From positions 103,910 through 167,909 of the forward strand of contig JAHJGO010000022.1 in the NCBI GenBank assembly GCA_018824405.1: a stretch of DNA of 64,000 nt, given 5' to 3'. The notes beneath the pieces were generated by a model. That model ran no database searches. It worked only from the letters and a program-made list of their open reading frames with translations, and was not told where the DNA came from. This DNA is from Gammaproteobacteria bacterium. GTDB lineage: Bacteria; Pseudomonadota; Gammaproteobacteria; Burkholderiales; Sulfuricellaceae. Each line of letters begins with the position of its first letter. The first letter of the stretch is position 1. A program made the translations under genes and the position numbers. Positions 20,551 to 29,560 of this stretch are shown piece after piece.

Positions 20551-21903
20551 TTAAGGCTTTTTCTTGTCGGCGAGCATTTTTTCCAGGTAGTGGATGCTGG
20601 CCCCGCCCTTGAGAAACGCGGCGTCGAGCATCAGGTCGCGGTGCAGTGGAATGTTGGTCTTGACGCCATCCACCACCATTTCCGAGAGGGCGGTACGCAT
20701 CCGCGCAATGGCCTGCTCGCGGGTGTCGCCGTAAGCGATCAGCTTGCCGATCATGGAATCGTAATAGGGCGGCACGAAGTAGTTGTGGTAGATGTGGGAA
20801 TCCACCCGGATGCCTGGCCCGCCAGGTACGTGATACTGAGTAATTCGCCCGGGCGAGGGTACGAAGGTGTAAGGATCCTCCGCATTGAGGCGGCACTCGA
20901 TGGCGTGGCCCTTGAAGTGGATTTCTTTCTGCTTGTAGCGCAGTTTCTCGCCGGAGGCGATGCGCAACTGCTCCTGTACGATATCTACTCCGGTGATCAT
21001 TTCGGTGACTGGATGTTCCACCTGCACCCGGGTATTCATTTCAATGAAGAAGAATTCGCCGTCTTCATACAGGAATTCAAACGTGCCTGCGCCACGGTAG
21101 CCGATTTTGCGGCAGGCCTCGGCACATCGTTCGCCGATCTTGTCGCGCAGCTTGGAGTCCAGTCCCGGTGCGGGGGCTTCTTCCAGCACCTTCTGGTGAC
21201 GGCGCTGCATGGAACAGTCGCGCTCGCCGAGGTGAATGGCGTTGCCATGCTCGTCCGCCAGCACCTGGATTTCAACGTGACGCGGATGTTCCAGAAACTT
21301 CTCCATGTAAATCATGGGATTGCCAAAAAAACTTTGGGCTTCTGATTTGGTCAGGCTGGCTGCGTTGAGCAGTGCTGCCTCGGTGTGAACCACGCGCATG
21401 CCGCGTCCGCCGCCGCCGCCGGCTGCCTTGAGAATGACGGGGTAGCCTGTTTCCTTTGCGATACGCTTGATTTCGTCCTCGTCGTCCGGAAGGGCGCCGT
21501 CGGAACCGGGTACGCAGGGTACGCCGGATGCCTTCATGGCGTCCTTGGCGCAGACCTTGTCGCCCATCAGGCGAATGGTTTCAGGGCGCGGTCCGATGAA
21601 GATAAAGCCGCTGTTCTGCACGCGTTCGGCGAAATCGGCGTTTTCAGAAAGGAAGCCATAACCGGGATGGATGGCCGTTGCATCGGTGACTTCCGCTGCA
21701 CTGATCACGGCAGGAATATTGAGGTAACTCAGCGTGGAAGATGCCGGTCCGATACACACTGATTCGTCGGCAAGCCTGACATATTTGGCTTCGGAATCGG
21801 CTTCAGAATGAACTGCCACGGTCTTGATGCCCAGTTCCCGGCAGGCGCGCTGGATACGGAGGGCAATTTCGCCACGATTGGCAATGAGGACTTTTTCTAT
21901 CAT
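20551..21903 (-). CDS. accC: Acetyl-CoA carboxylase, biotin carboxylase subunit
   Basis: 450 residues. ATP-dependent carboxylation of biotin on AccB, the first step of fatty-acid synthesis. N-terminus [17 protein letters not shown], Gly-rich ATP-grasp loop [12 protein letters not shown], and the catalytic [13 protein letters not shown] are all present. Intact and full length. Downstream of accB in the usual accB-accC order with a 101-base gap. Confidence 0.97.
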   Translation of the reverse strand: MIEKVLIANRGEIALRIQRACRELGIKTVAVHSEADSEAKYVRLADESVCIGPASSTLSYLNIPAVISAAEVTDATAIHPGYGFLSENADFAERVQNSGFIFIGPRPETIRLMGDKVCAKDAMKASGVPCVPGSDGALPDDEDEIKRIAKETGYPVILKAAGGGGGRGMRVVHTEAALLNAASLTKSEAQSFFGNPMIYMEKFLEHPRHVEIQVLADEHGNAIHLGERDCSMQRRHQKVLEEAPAPGLDSKLRDKIGERCAEACRKIGYRGAGTFEFLYEDGEFFFIEMNTRVQVEHPVTEMITGVDIVQEQLRIASGEKLRYKQKEIHFKGHAIECRLNAEDPYTFVPSPGRITQYHVPGGPGIRVDSHIYHNYFVPPYYDSMIGKLIAYGDTREQAIARMRTALSEMVVDGVKTNIPLHRDLMLDAAFLKGGASIHYLEKMLADKKKP

Positions 21904-22004
21904 CTTGTAAAAACCTTAATGACCACAGAGGTACTGGAAAACACAGAAAAAAACCTTGAATGACAGGCAATTCTGGAATTGCAGCCATCTCTGCGGCAAA
22001 TGAA

Positions 22005-22460
22005 TTAGCCGATAATGAACAGGGGTTCGCCGTATTCAACGGGTTGTCCGTTTTCAACCAGAATGGCCTTGATGACGCCGCTCTGGTCGGCTTCAATCTC
22101 GTTGAGCAGTTTCATCGCTTCGATAATGCACAGGGTTTCGCCGGCAGATACGCTCTGGCCGACTTCCACAAACGCCTTGGCATCGGGGGAGGATGCGCGG
22201 AAGAGCGTGCCTACCATAGGGGATTTTACGATGTGCCCTTCTGGCTGGGCTGGTTCCTCTGCGGTCGGTGCGGCGGCGGGAAGGCTGACCTGCTGGGATG
22301 GTGCAGACATCATTTGTTGTGGCGGTGCATATTGCATCATTTGTGGAGCCTGGCCGTAACGACTGATACGCACTTTTTCTTCACCCTCGGTGATTTCGAG
22401 TTCGGCGATGCCGGAATCTTCGACCAGATCGATCAGTTTTTTAAGTTTGCGCAAATCCAT
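22005..22460 (-). CDS. accB: Biotin carboxyl carrier protein of acetyl-CoA carboxylase
   Basis: 151 residues from ATG 22460 ([16 protein letters not shown]), with AAGGG upstream. An Ala/Pro/Gln/Met-rich flexible linker (about 35-75) leads to the biotinyl domain with [11 protein letters not shown] in EAMK is the biotinylated residue. An upstream in-frame start at 22511 is rejected because the family starts at MDLRK. Confidence 0.96.
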   Translation of the reverse strand: MDLRKLKKLIDLVEDSGIAELEITEGEEKVRISRYGQAPQMMQYAPPQQMMSAPSQQVSLPAAAPTAEEPAQPEGHIVKSPMVGTLFRASSPDAKAFVEVGQSVSAGETLCIIEAMKLLNEIEADQSGVIKAILVENGQPVEYGEPLFIIG

Positions 22461-22473
22461 GATGAGCCCTTGT

Positions 22474-22920
22474 TTAAGGTTGTGCCAGTGCGAAATCCAG
22501 CGCCAGTTCATAACCCTTTGCCCCGAGTCCGCTGATGATGCCTACAGCGAGGTCGGAGAAATAGGAGTGATGGCGAAAGGCTTCGCGGGCGAAAACGTTG
22601 GAGAGATGTATTTCCACGAAGGGAATGTTCACCCCCGCCAGTGCATCGCGCAGAGCGACGCTGGTATGGGTGAACGCGGCGGGATTGATGAGGACGAAAT
22701 TTACCCCGTCTCGCCCTGCCTGATGAATGCGACCGATCAGTTCGGCTTCGCTGTTACTTTGAAAAGCTTCGAGGCTGGCGCCGGATTGCTGGGCCTGCTG
22801 AATGAGGCGCTGATTGATGTTATCCAGCGTGTCATGTCCGTAATGTTGTGGTTCGCGGCTGCCCAGAAGATTGAGATTGGGGCCGTGCAGTACCAGAATT
22901 TTGCTGTTTTTAGCGGGCAT
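22474..22920 (-). CDS. aroQ: Type II 3-dehydroquinate dehydratase
   Basis: 148 residues, shikimate pathway. Family motif [14 protein letters not shown], catalytic Tyr in QHYGHDTL and catalytic His in FVEIHLSN are present. First gene of the probable aroQ-accB-accC-prmA transcript; the 129-base gap upstream (22921-23049) should hold its promoter, but I see no clear consensus there. Confidence 0.96.
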   Translation of the reverse strand: MPAKNSKILVLHGPNLNLLGSREPQHYGHDTLDNINQRLIQQAQQSGASLEAFQSNSEAELIGRIHQAGRDGVNFVLINPAAFTHTSVALRDALAGVNIPFVEIHLSNVFAREAFRHHSYFSDLAVGIISGLGAKGYELALDFALAQP

Positions 22921-23049
22921 CCGGCCACCTGTTCGGTGAGTTTCGATAAGGCGCCAGTTTGCCGCAAATTAGGGTGATTTGTCCAGTTTTTGCGGTAAAT
23001 TAACGGCAGAAACACTCTGAAAGGACGGGCGTAAACGGGGAAAAATGTA

Positions 23050-23580
23050 CTAGATCAAGCCCTTTAGCGTGGCTTCCAGTTGTTCGCGCTTCAGTTCGCC
23101 GGTCACCGTGGACACGATGTCGCCATTTTGGGCGAAAATCGCGGTAAAAGGCAGTCCGCCAAGGCGATTTCCGGCCAGTTTGCCCAGTTCTGCCGCATCG
23201 CTCTCGCCCAGCAGGATGGGATAGTTGATGCCAATTTCATCGCTGAAGGCCTGAACCTTGTCCTTCTGATCCAGCGCCAGACCGACGAATACCACGCCCT
23301 GTGCGCGGTATTTTTCCTGGAGGGCGATAAAGTCGGGAATTTCAGCGCGGCATGGCGGGCACCACGGCGCCCAGAAATTGAGTACCAGGATTTTTCCCTG
23401 CCACTGCTTCAGTGGCTGGGACTGGCCTTCCAGGTCGGGAAAGGTGGCGGCAAAGATTTTTGCCGTGTCGGCCTGAACCACCGCCGTGGCGCTTTTGTCA
23501 GCTTGCCCCGAACACGCAGTCAGGCCGGAGATCAGGAGGATGCCCAGCAACAGGGCGGATGCTTGCTTGAAAAACTTCAT
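23050..23580 (-). CDS. TlpA-like thioredoxin lipoprotein
   Basis: 176 residues. Signal peptide with lipobox ISGLTAC, so the Cys at about 23 should be lipidated and the protein anchored facing the periplasm. Thioredoxin fold of the TlpA/ResA type with redox site WAPWCPPCRAE and a cis-Pro in LGGLPFT. It overlaps the end of dsbD by 4 bases, and DsbD is the probable electron donor. Likely role: reduction of periplasmic disulfides, for example in cytochrome c maturation. Confidence 0.88.
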   Translation of the reverse strand: MKFFKQASALLLGILLISGLTACSGQADKSATAVVQADTAKIFAATFPDLEGQSQPLKQWQGKILVLNFWAPWCPPCRAEIPDFIALQEKYRAQGVVFVGLALDQKDKVQAFSDEIGINYPILLGESDAAELGKLAGNRLGGLPFTAIFAQNGDIVSTVTGELKREQLEATLKGLI

Positions 23581-25823
23581 TTGAGGATCTGGTCCATGCT
23601 GGTGAGGAATTTATCCGGGTTTTCATAGCCGATCACGCGGCCTTTTTCCTTGCCGGCCGGGTCGAAAAATATGATGCCCGGCGGGCCGAACAGGCCGAAT
23701 TTCTTTAGCAGCGTCTTATCATCCTCGCTGTTCGCCGTGACATCAGCCTGCAACAGGATCATGTCTGCGAAACGTGCCTTGACCCGTGCATCGCTGAAAG
23801 TGAAGCGCTCCAGTTCCTTGCACGACACGCACCAGTCCGCATAAAAATCCAGCATGACGGTTTTGCCTTGTGTCTGCTGCAAGCGCTGTTCCAGATCGGC
23901 CACACTTTTGACTTTTTCGAAGGGGGTATGCGCCGCTTCCGCGGCAACAGCCGTTCCCGCGCCGCGCAGCCCGGATAGGGGTTGAAGTACATCGCGCCCA
24001 CCGGACAGTGCGCCAATGAGCAGGGCGACGCCCGCGATCAGCGCCACCACGCCCACGCCTTTCCAGAATTTGGCCCAGCCCTTGGCGGGATGCGGCAGCG
24101 GATCCAGCGCGCGCAGATAAATCGCCGAAACGATCAGCAATGCCGCCCACAGCAACATGTTCGCAACTGCCGGAATAACCGGCGAAATCAGCCAGATGGC
24201 CACGCCCAGCAGCAGCACGCCGAAGAAGGCCTTGACCGCTTCCATCCATCCTCCGGCGCGCGGCAGCAGCGCCCCGGCGGAAAGCCCGATCGCCAGCAGC
24301 GGCGCGCCCATGCCCAGCGCCATGGCGAACAGCGCCCAGCCGCCCAGCCAGACATCGCGGGTGAGGCCGATATAGGCCAGCGCACCCGCCAGCGGTGCGG
24401 CAACGCAGGGTCCGACGATGACGGCCGAAAGCGCACCCATAGCGAATACGCCAGTCAGATTGCCGCCCTTCATCTTGTTGCTGGCATCATTGAAGCGGCT
24501 CTGGATGAAATTCGGCATCTGCAACTCATAAAAGCCGAACATGGAAAAGGCCAGCGCCACGAATACCATGGCAAACGTACCCAGCACCCAGGGATTTTGC
24601 AGTGCGCTGGTCAGCAGCGTGCCGGACAGTCCCGCTGCCACGCCCGCGGCGGCGTAGGTGATGGCCATGCCCAGCACGTAAGCCAGGGAGAGTGCAAAGG
24701 CGCGCGGACGGGTGAGGTGCTGCCCCTGCCCGACAATGATCCCGGAAAGAATGGGGATCATGGGGAAGACGCAGGGAGTGAGCGCCAGCAGCAGCCCAAA
24801 GCCAAAGAAGCTGGCGATGACCAGCCAGAAGCTGCCGCCCTTGAGCAGTGCCGCGACCCTGGACGAATCCGATGTGTCTTCTGTTCCTGCCGTCGCAGGG
24901 GCTGAAGCTGGAGCGGCTTGCAGCACCGGTGCCTGTCCGGCTTGTTGCACATCAGCTGGCGCGGTGGTCGGCAGGTCTAGCGTAAAAGTTTTGTTCTGCG
25001 GCGGATAGCACACGCCTTTTTCGCTGCATCCCTGGTAAGTGGCCTGCAAGGATAGTTTTTCGGTTGTGCCCTGGAGATGGATAAGCGCCTGGAACGAGTG
25101 GTGATAGACCTCGGTGGGGCCAAAGTTCGGGTCAGCCTTGGTTTTTCCCTTGGGTAGCTCGATGTTGGCGATGCTGATGCCGGCAGCATCCTTCAGTGTG
25201 AACTTGATCTTGTCGCGGTACAGGTAATAACTTTCGGCCAGTGTGAAGTCGGCCACCAGCGTTTGTGCGTTTCTGGCCGTGACAGCAAGTTTGAATGCCT
25301 GATCAGGCTCGAGAAACTCATCCTGCGCGTTGCCCTTGACCAGCGCGGTTAGCGCTGCCAAGCCGCTGGGTGCTTTCGAAGATGTTTCTGGAGTAGTCGA
25401 TGGCAGCGTGAGCTGCGCGGTCTGGGTGGTCGGCGGATAGCACACGCCGGCATCGGCGCAGCCCTGCGAAACGGCTTTCAGCGTGAAGCTTTGCGCTGCA
25501 CTGCCGCTGCGTGTGAGTGGCAGCTTGATGATGATATTCTGGCGGTAGGTTTCCACCTTGCCAAAATATTCGTCCTGCTTGATTTTGCCTGCCGGGTACT
25601 GCCCGGCGCCTAAAGTCACGCCAGCCGCATCGGCGCTGAACTTGAATTTTTCGCGATAGAGGTAATATCCATTGGCAATCTGGTAACGCACTTCGATGTT
25701 ATTGGCGTCCACCACCTTGGCAGAGAATTTGAATGCCTGTTCCGGCTCCAGCAGATCGCCTTCCTCGGCATGGGCGCCCAGGATATGCAGCATCAACAAC
25801 ATGCCGATAATAAAACGCATCAT
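23577..25823 (-). CDS. dsbD: Thiol:disulfide interchange protein DsbD with duplicated N-domain
   Basis: 748 residues, longer than the ~565 usual for DsbD. After a signal peptide there are two tandem alpha-type domains (about 20-145 and 165-290). Each has the YYLYR-KFKF/KIKF segment and a distal QGC-(x5)-CYPP Cys pair. Then an eight-helix membrane domain with the Cys in LTPCVFPM and VGPCVAAP, and a C-terminal thioredoxin domain with WCVSCKE. It passes reducing power from cytosolic thioredoxin to periplasmic substrates. Start abuts the cutA stop. Confidence 0.93.
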   Translation of the reverse strand: MMRFIIGMLLMLHILGAHAEEGDLLEPEQAFKFSAKVVDANNIEVRYQIANGYYLYREKFKFSADAAGVTLGAGQYPAGKIKQDEYFGKVETYRQNIIIKLPLTRSGSAAQSFTLKAVSQGCADAGVCYPPTTQTAQLTLPSTTPETSSKAPSGLAALTALVKGNAQDEFLEPDQAFKLAVTARNAQTLVADFTLAESYYLYRDKIKFTLKDAAGISIANIELPKGKTKADPNFGPTEVYHHSFQALIHLQGTTEKLSLQATYQGCSEKGVCYPPQNKTFTLDLPTTAPADVQQAGQAPVLQAAPASAPATAGTEDTSDSSRVAALLKGGSFWLVIASFFGFGLLLALTPCVFPMIPILSGIIVGQGQHLTRPRAFALSLAYVLGMAITYAAAGVAAGLSGTLLTSALQNPWVLGTFAMVFVALAFSMFGFYELQMPNFIQSRFNDASNKMKGGNLTGVFAMGALSAVIVGPCVAAPLAGALAYIGLTRDVWLGGWALFAMALGMGAPLLAIGLSAGALLPRAGGWMEAVKAFFGVLLLGVAIWLISPVIPAVANMLLWAALLIVSAIYLRALDPLPHPAKGWAKFWKGVGVVALIAGVALLIGALSGGRDVLQPLSGLRGAGTAVAAEAAHTPFEKVKSVADLEQRLQQTQGKTVMLDFYADWCVSCKELERFTFSDARVKARFADMILLQADVTANSEDDKTLLKKFGLFGPPGIIFFDPAGKEKGRVIGYENPDKFLTSMDQILK

Positions 25824-26156
25824 TTAGTGTTGCTCCTCGTTGTTATTGGTTTCTGCCTCTATCCAGGCGAGATATTCGGGTAAACCGGCGTGAACTGGGA
25901 CTGCAATGATTTCAGGAAGTTCATACGGGTGCTGCTGCCGGATGGCAGCTTCCACCTTGCTGTAATGTATCGCCAGTGTTTTAATCAGGAGCGGGATTTC
26001 CTGTGCGGTCTCGACCTGACCCTGCCAACGGTAAACCGAGGTGCAGGGCGCCAGTATATTGACACAGGCCGCCAGTTGTCGGGAAATCAAAATTTTTGCT
26101 ACGCGCTGTGCGCTATCCTGATCCGGCAGGTTGGTGATGACTAATAAAGGTTCCAT
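25824..26156 (-). CDS. cutA: CutA divalent-cation tolerance protein
   Basis: 110 residues, small trimeric PII-like fold. Family segments LAACVNIL, YRWQGQVETAQEI and HPYELPEIIAVPV are visible. Implicated in divalent-metal tolerance; the molecular role is uncertain. Its ATG at 26156 lies only 5 bases from the divergent fxsA start. Confidence 0.93.
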   Translation of the reverse strand: MEPLLVITNLPDQDSAQRVAKILISRQLAACVNILAPCTSVYRWQGQVETAQEIPLLIKTLAIHYSKVEAAIRQQHPYELPEIIAVPVHAGLPEYLAWIEAETNNNEEQH

Positions 26157-26161
26157 AACCC

Positions 26162-26569
26162 ATGCAATTGCTGATAATTTTTTTTATTTTACTCGGTTTC
26201 CCGGCGCTCGAGATTTTTGTCCTGTTCCGGGTGGCTGACGTTATTGGATGGTGGCTGCTTCCGTGGCTGATGCTGAGTGCGGTAGCTGGCTGGGCCCTGA
26301 TCCAGGAAGAACGGCTGGCCATGTTCGGGCGCCTGTTTTCATCGCTTCAGTCCGGTCAGCCGCTGGGCTTTGCGATGCTGGACAGCCTGCGCACCCTGTT
26401 TGCGGGGGTGCTGCTGATATTCCCCGGGGTGATCAGCGATGGTCTTGCCGTCATTCTGCTGCTGTTGCCGAGTTTCGGAACGCCGCGTCAGCCAGCCCGG
26501 GATACTGGGCAAGACGAGGTCATTATCGAAGGGGAGTGGCAGCGTGAAGAGGACAAGCGCCTGAAGTGA
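26162..26569 (+). CDS. fxsA: FxsA-family membrane protein
   Basis: 135 residues. Two N-terminal membrane segments (about 3-48), then FPGVISDGLAVILLL forming further hydrophobic helices, and a charged cytosolic tail. FxsA in E. coli modulates phage T7 exclusion by F plasmid. The family is otherwise uncharacterised. Divergent from cutA with almost no space. Confidence 0.88.
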   Translation: MQLLIIFFILLGFPALEIFVLFRVADVIGWWLLPWLMLSAVAGWALIQEERLAMFGRLFSSLQSGQPLGFAMLDSLRTLFAGVLLIFPGVISDGLAVILLLLPSFGTPRQPARDTGQDEVIIEGEWQREEDKRLK

Positions 26570-26575
26570 ACTGCG

Positions 26576-26821
26576 CTAGCGGCGGCTCAGCATCAGGCCG
26601 ATTTCATCCTGATCGTTGATCCCGGCATTCAGTTCGACAAAATTCTTGTTTACCGTGGCCTGGATCTTGTCGTCTATCAAATACACCGGCCATTCTTCGC
26701 CACGCTGGCGCAGAAAAGCCAGCAGGCCGCGCAGGTCCTGTACGCTGGGTGGAAGATTCAGTTCCTCTGCGGTTTTGCCGAGGCGCTCCGCGAGAGTGGA
26801 AAAATACAATATTCTGGCCAT
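26576..26821 (-). CDS. MoaD/ThiS-like protein lacking the C-terminal Gly-Gly
   Basis: 81 residues with a beta-grasp layout typical of MoaD (MARILYFSTLAERLG ... VNKNFVELNAGINDQDEIGLM). MoaD normally ends in Gly-Gly, which is thiocarboxylated and donates sulfur to molybdopterin. Here the protein ends LMLSRR, so it cannot act by that chemistry as written. Possibly a diverged relative or a scaffold. No moaE or other Moco gene is adjacent. Confidence 0.75.
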   Translation of the reverse strand: MARILYFSTLAERLGKTAEELNLPPSVQDLRGLLAFLRQRGEEWPVYLIDDKIQATVNKNFVELNAGINDQDEIGLMLSRR

Positions 26822-26847
26822 TCGTGAGTTCCTTTAGACGACGTGTT

Positions 26848-27654
26848 TTACCATTTCACTACATGTACATTGGATAGCGTCCGCCCGAGAAAGCGTTCGC
26901 CGATGGTCTGAAAGCGTAGCGGCACATCCGTGACATAAAACTGATAATTCGGCTGGCCGCGTTGCGGGTTGTCTAGCCTGAGTTCGGCCAGCAGCGCCGC
27001 GGTTTCCTCTGCCATGGCTTCGGCTGAATCCACCAGTTTCACGCCGCTGCCGGCGACCTCCTGCAGCAAGGGCTTGAGCAGGGGGTAGTGGGTGCAACCC
27101 AGGACCATGGTGTCGACATCCTGCGCCAATACCGGCTTGAGGTATTCCTGCGCGGTGAGGCGGGTAACAGGGTGGTCGAGCCAGCCTTCCTCCACCAGCG
27201 GCACGAACAGCGGGCATGCCTGGGAAAAAATGCGCACATCCGGCTCGTACTGGTGAATGGCCCGGGCGTAGGCGTTGCTGTTGATGGTGGTGGGTGTGCC
27301 GATGATGGCTACCTTTCTGCGGTTGCTGGCTGCAATGGCGCCCAGCGCGCCGGCGTCGATCACGTCCAGCACCGGCACGGGGGAAAGGTCCTTCACCACC
27401 TGCGAGGCCACGGCAGCCATGGTATTGCAGGCGATGATCAGCATTTTGACCTGCTTCTGCAGGAGGAATTCGGCGATTTCACGGGTGTAGTGGGAAATGG
27501 TTTCTACCGATTTCACGCCGTAAGGCACGCGTGCGGTGTCGCCGAAGTAGATGATGTTCTCGAATGGCAGCCGTTCCATCAGGGCGCGCACCACGGTCAA
27601 TCCGCCGACGCCGGAATCGAACACGCCGATGGCGTTGTCGGGATTAGCTTGCAT
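26848..27654 (-). CDS. murI: Glutamate racemase
   Basis: 268 residues. Makes D-glutamate for peptidoglycan. Both catalytic cysteines are present (IIACNTMA and VLGCTHYPLL), as is the N-terminal GVFDSGVGGLTV. Overlaps the upstream epimerase-like gene by 11 bases, so they are coupled. Confidence 0.96.
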   Translation of the reverse strand: MQANPDNAIGVFDSGVGGLTVVRALMERLPFENIIYFGDTARVPYGVKSVETISHYTREIAEFLLQKQVKMLIIACNTMAAVASQVVKDLSPVPVLDVIDAGALGAIAASNRRKVAIIGTPTTINSNAYARAIHQYEPDVRIFSQACPLFVPLVEEGWLDHPVTRLTAQEYLKPVLAQDVDTMVLGCTHYPLLKPLLQEVAGSGVKLVDSAEAMAEETAALLAELRLDNPQRGQPNYQFYVTDVPLRFQTIGERFLGRTLSNVHVVKW

Positions 27655-28519
27655 GGGTCATTCCTTTCAATCCTTGTGGGACGCCGGGGTATTGCAGTTT
27701 AACTTTCAGCTCCAGTTTGATGCGGCGATTTACAATGCGGCGCGACTCCGACATATAGGACAGCATGCCGGAGGAAATTTCCTGTTGCGCCGCCTGCCAC
27801 GAAATGCGGCGCGGGCGCTCGAGCTGGTAATGGTCAGCAACCAGGTCGAAAAAATCCGCCATTTTCATCGGCGCATCGTCGCTGGCATTGTAAACCCTGT
27901 TGGGGCGGCCGCGGATCAATGCCGCGGCGGCAATTCGCGCCAGATCATCGCCGTGGATGTGGTTGGTGTAGCCATCATCCTCTTCGCGCAGGGCCGGGGT
28001 GCCTTTTTCCAGGCGCGCCAGCGGCAGACGGCCAGCGGCGTAAATGCCGGGTACGCGCAGGATGCTGACCCTGATCCCGAGGCGCCTCCCCCAGCACCGC
28101 AAGCTTGCTTCCGCATCGGCACGCCGCACCGCGCGCGCCGTGGTGGGCTGAGTGCGGTGCGTTTCGTCCACCTCTTCGCCATGGCAATCGCCATAGACTC
28201 CTGTCGTACTAATATAGACCAGGTGCTGTGGTAAAATTTCCCCTCGCGCCAGGGCCGCAAGCAGGTTGCGGGTGCGCAGATCGTGCTGTCCCTGGCGCTG
28301 CGGTGGCGCGAAATGGAGTACGACATCGGCCAGGCCGCCCAGCCGTCCCAGCGTGGCCGGCTGGTCGAGGTCGCCAGGTACGGGCGTTACGCCCTGTGCT
28401 CGAGCCCCCTCCGCGCTGGCAGCACTGCGCGTCAGCCCATAAATGCGATAGCGATGTGACAGCAGTGCCGCTGTCCGGGTTCCGATGTCGCCATAACCTA
28501 TGATCAATAATTTTTGCAT
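27644..28519 (-). CDS. NAD-dependent epimerase/dehydratase-like protein
   Basis: 291 residues. N-terminal Rossmann motif IIGYGDIGTRTAALL and an SDR-like YISTTGVYGD segment. The usual YxxxK catalytic pair is not clearly recognisable. Similar in layout to YeeZ-type proteins. Substrate unknown. Overlaps murI by 11 bases and is divergent from the reductase gene at 28544 (24-base gap). Confidence 0.78.
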   Translation of the reverse strand: MQKLLIIGYGDIGTRTAALLSHRYRIYGLTRSAASAEGARAQGVTPVPGDLDQPATLGRLGGLADVVLHFAPPQRQGQHDLRTRNLLAALARGEILPQHLVYISTTGVYGDCHGEEVDETHRTQPTTARAVRRADAEASLRCWGRRLGIRVSILRVPGIYAAGRLPLARLEKGTPALREEDDGYTNHIHGDDLARIAAAALIRGRPNRVYNASDDAPMKMADFFDLVADHYQLERPRRISWQAAQQEISSGMLSYMSESRRIVNRRIKLELKVKLQYPGVPQGLKGMTHAS

Positions 28520-28543
28520 TTGCTTCTTAATCAGGGTGTTCCC

Positions 28544-29560
28544 ATGTCATTTCAAGTCACCATCAAGCCCAGTAACCACCAATATTTGGCACCTGAGCAT
28601 GAAACCATACTGGAATCGGCCCTGCGCGAGGGCTTTGCCGTGCCTTACGGATGTCGTAATGGCGCTTGCGGCAGCTGCAAGGGGAAAATTCTGCAGGGTC
28701 AGGTGGATTATGGCAATTATCAGGACAATGCCCTTAGTGAATTAGAAAAACAGGCCGGGATGGCCCTGTTCTGCACCGCTACGCCGCTTAGCGATGTGGT
28801 GATCGAATGCAGGGAAATAGGTGCGGCACGTGATATTCCAATCAAAACCATGCCATGCCGGGTACATAAAATGGAAAAAATATCGCATGATGTGATGATA
28901 CTGCACCTCAAGTTGCCGGCCAATGAACGTTTGCAATTCCTGGCCGGCCAGTATGTTGACATCCTGCTCAAGGACGGCAAGCGGCGCAGTTTTTCCCTGG
29001 CCAATGCTCCTCATGACGACGACTTCCTGCAACTGCACATTCGTCATATTCCTGGTGGAATGTTCACAGACCAGGTGTTCAATACCATGCAGGAAAAGGC
29101 CATTCTGCGTTTCGAGGGTCCGCATGGCAATTTTTTTCTGCGCGAGGACAGCAGCAAGCCGATCATTTTCGTGGCCGGCGGCACCGGTTTCGCTCCCATC
29201 AAGGGTATTCTGGAGCACACATTCCAGGCACACAGCAAACGTGAAATGGTGCTCTACTGGGGCGCGCGTAGCTTGCGTGATCTATACATGCCGCATCTGG
29301 CCGGGCAGTGGCAGCAGGCGCACCCCAATTTCACCTTTATTCCTGTCCTGTCCGAACCGCTTCCCGAGGACAATTGGCCAGGTCGCACAGGTCTGGTGCA
29401 TCAGGCGGTGCTGGATGATTTCTCCGATCTGTCCGGATATCAGGTTTATGCCTGTGGTGCACCGCAAATGGTGGATGCGGGGAAACAGGCATTCATTGCA
29501 CGCGGCTTGCCGGATGATGAGTTTTTCGCCGATGCGTTTACGTTTTCGACGGGAAAATAA
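28544..29560 (+). CDS. Ferredoxin-type NAD(P)H reductase (CDP-6-deoxy-glucoseen reductase-like)
   Basis: 338 residues from ATG 28544. N-terminal 2Fe-2S domain with YGCRNGACGSCKG and FCTA, then an FAD domain (RRSFSLANAP) and NAD domain (GGTGFAPIKG). This domain order is that of the family often named CDP-6-deoxy-delta-3,4-glucoseen reductase, but in betaproteobacteria the acceptor is usually unknown. It resembles the C-terminal two-thirds of the fusion at 10793. The 3' end overlaps the convergent HD-GYP gene by 23 bases. Confidence 0.87.
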   Translation: MSFQVTIKPSNHQYLAPEHETILESALREGFAVPYGCRNGACGSCKGKILQGQVDYGNYQDNALSELEKQAGMALFCTATPLSDVVIECREIGAARDIPIKTMPCRVHKMEKISHDVMILHLKLPANERLQFLAGQYVDILLKDGKRRSFSLANAPHDDDFLQLHIRHIPGGMFTDQVFNTMQEKAILRFEGPHGNFFLREDSSKPIIFVAGGTGFAPIKGILEHTFQAHSKREMVLYWGARSLRDLYMPHLAGQWQQAHPNFTFIPVLSEPLPEDNWPGRTGLVHQAVLDDFSDLSGYQVYACGAPQMVDAGKQAFIARGLPDDEFFADAFTFSTGK

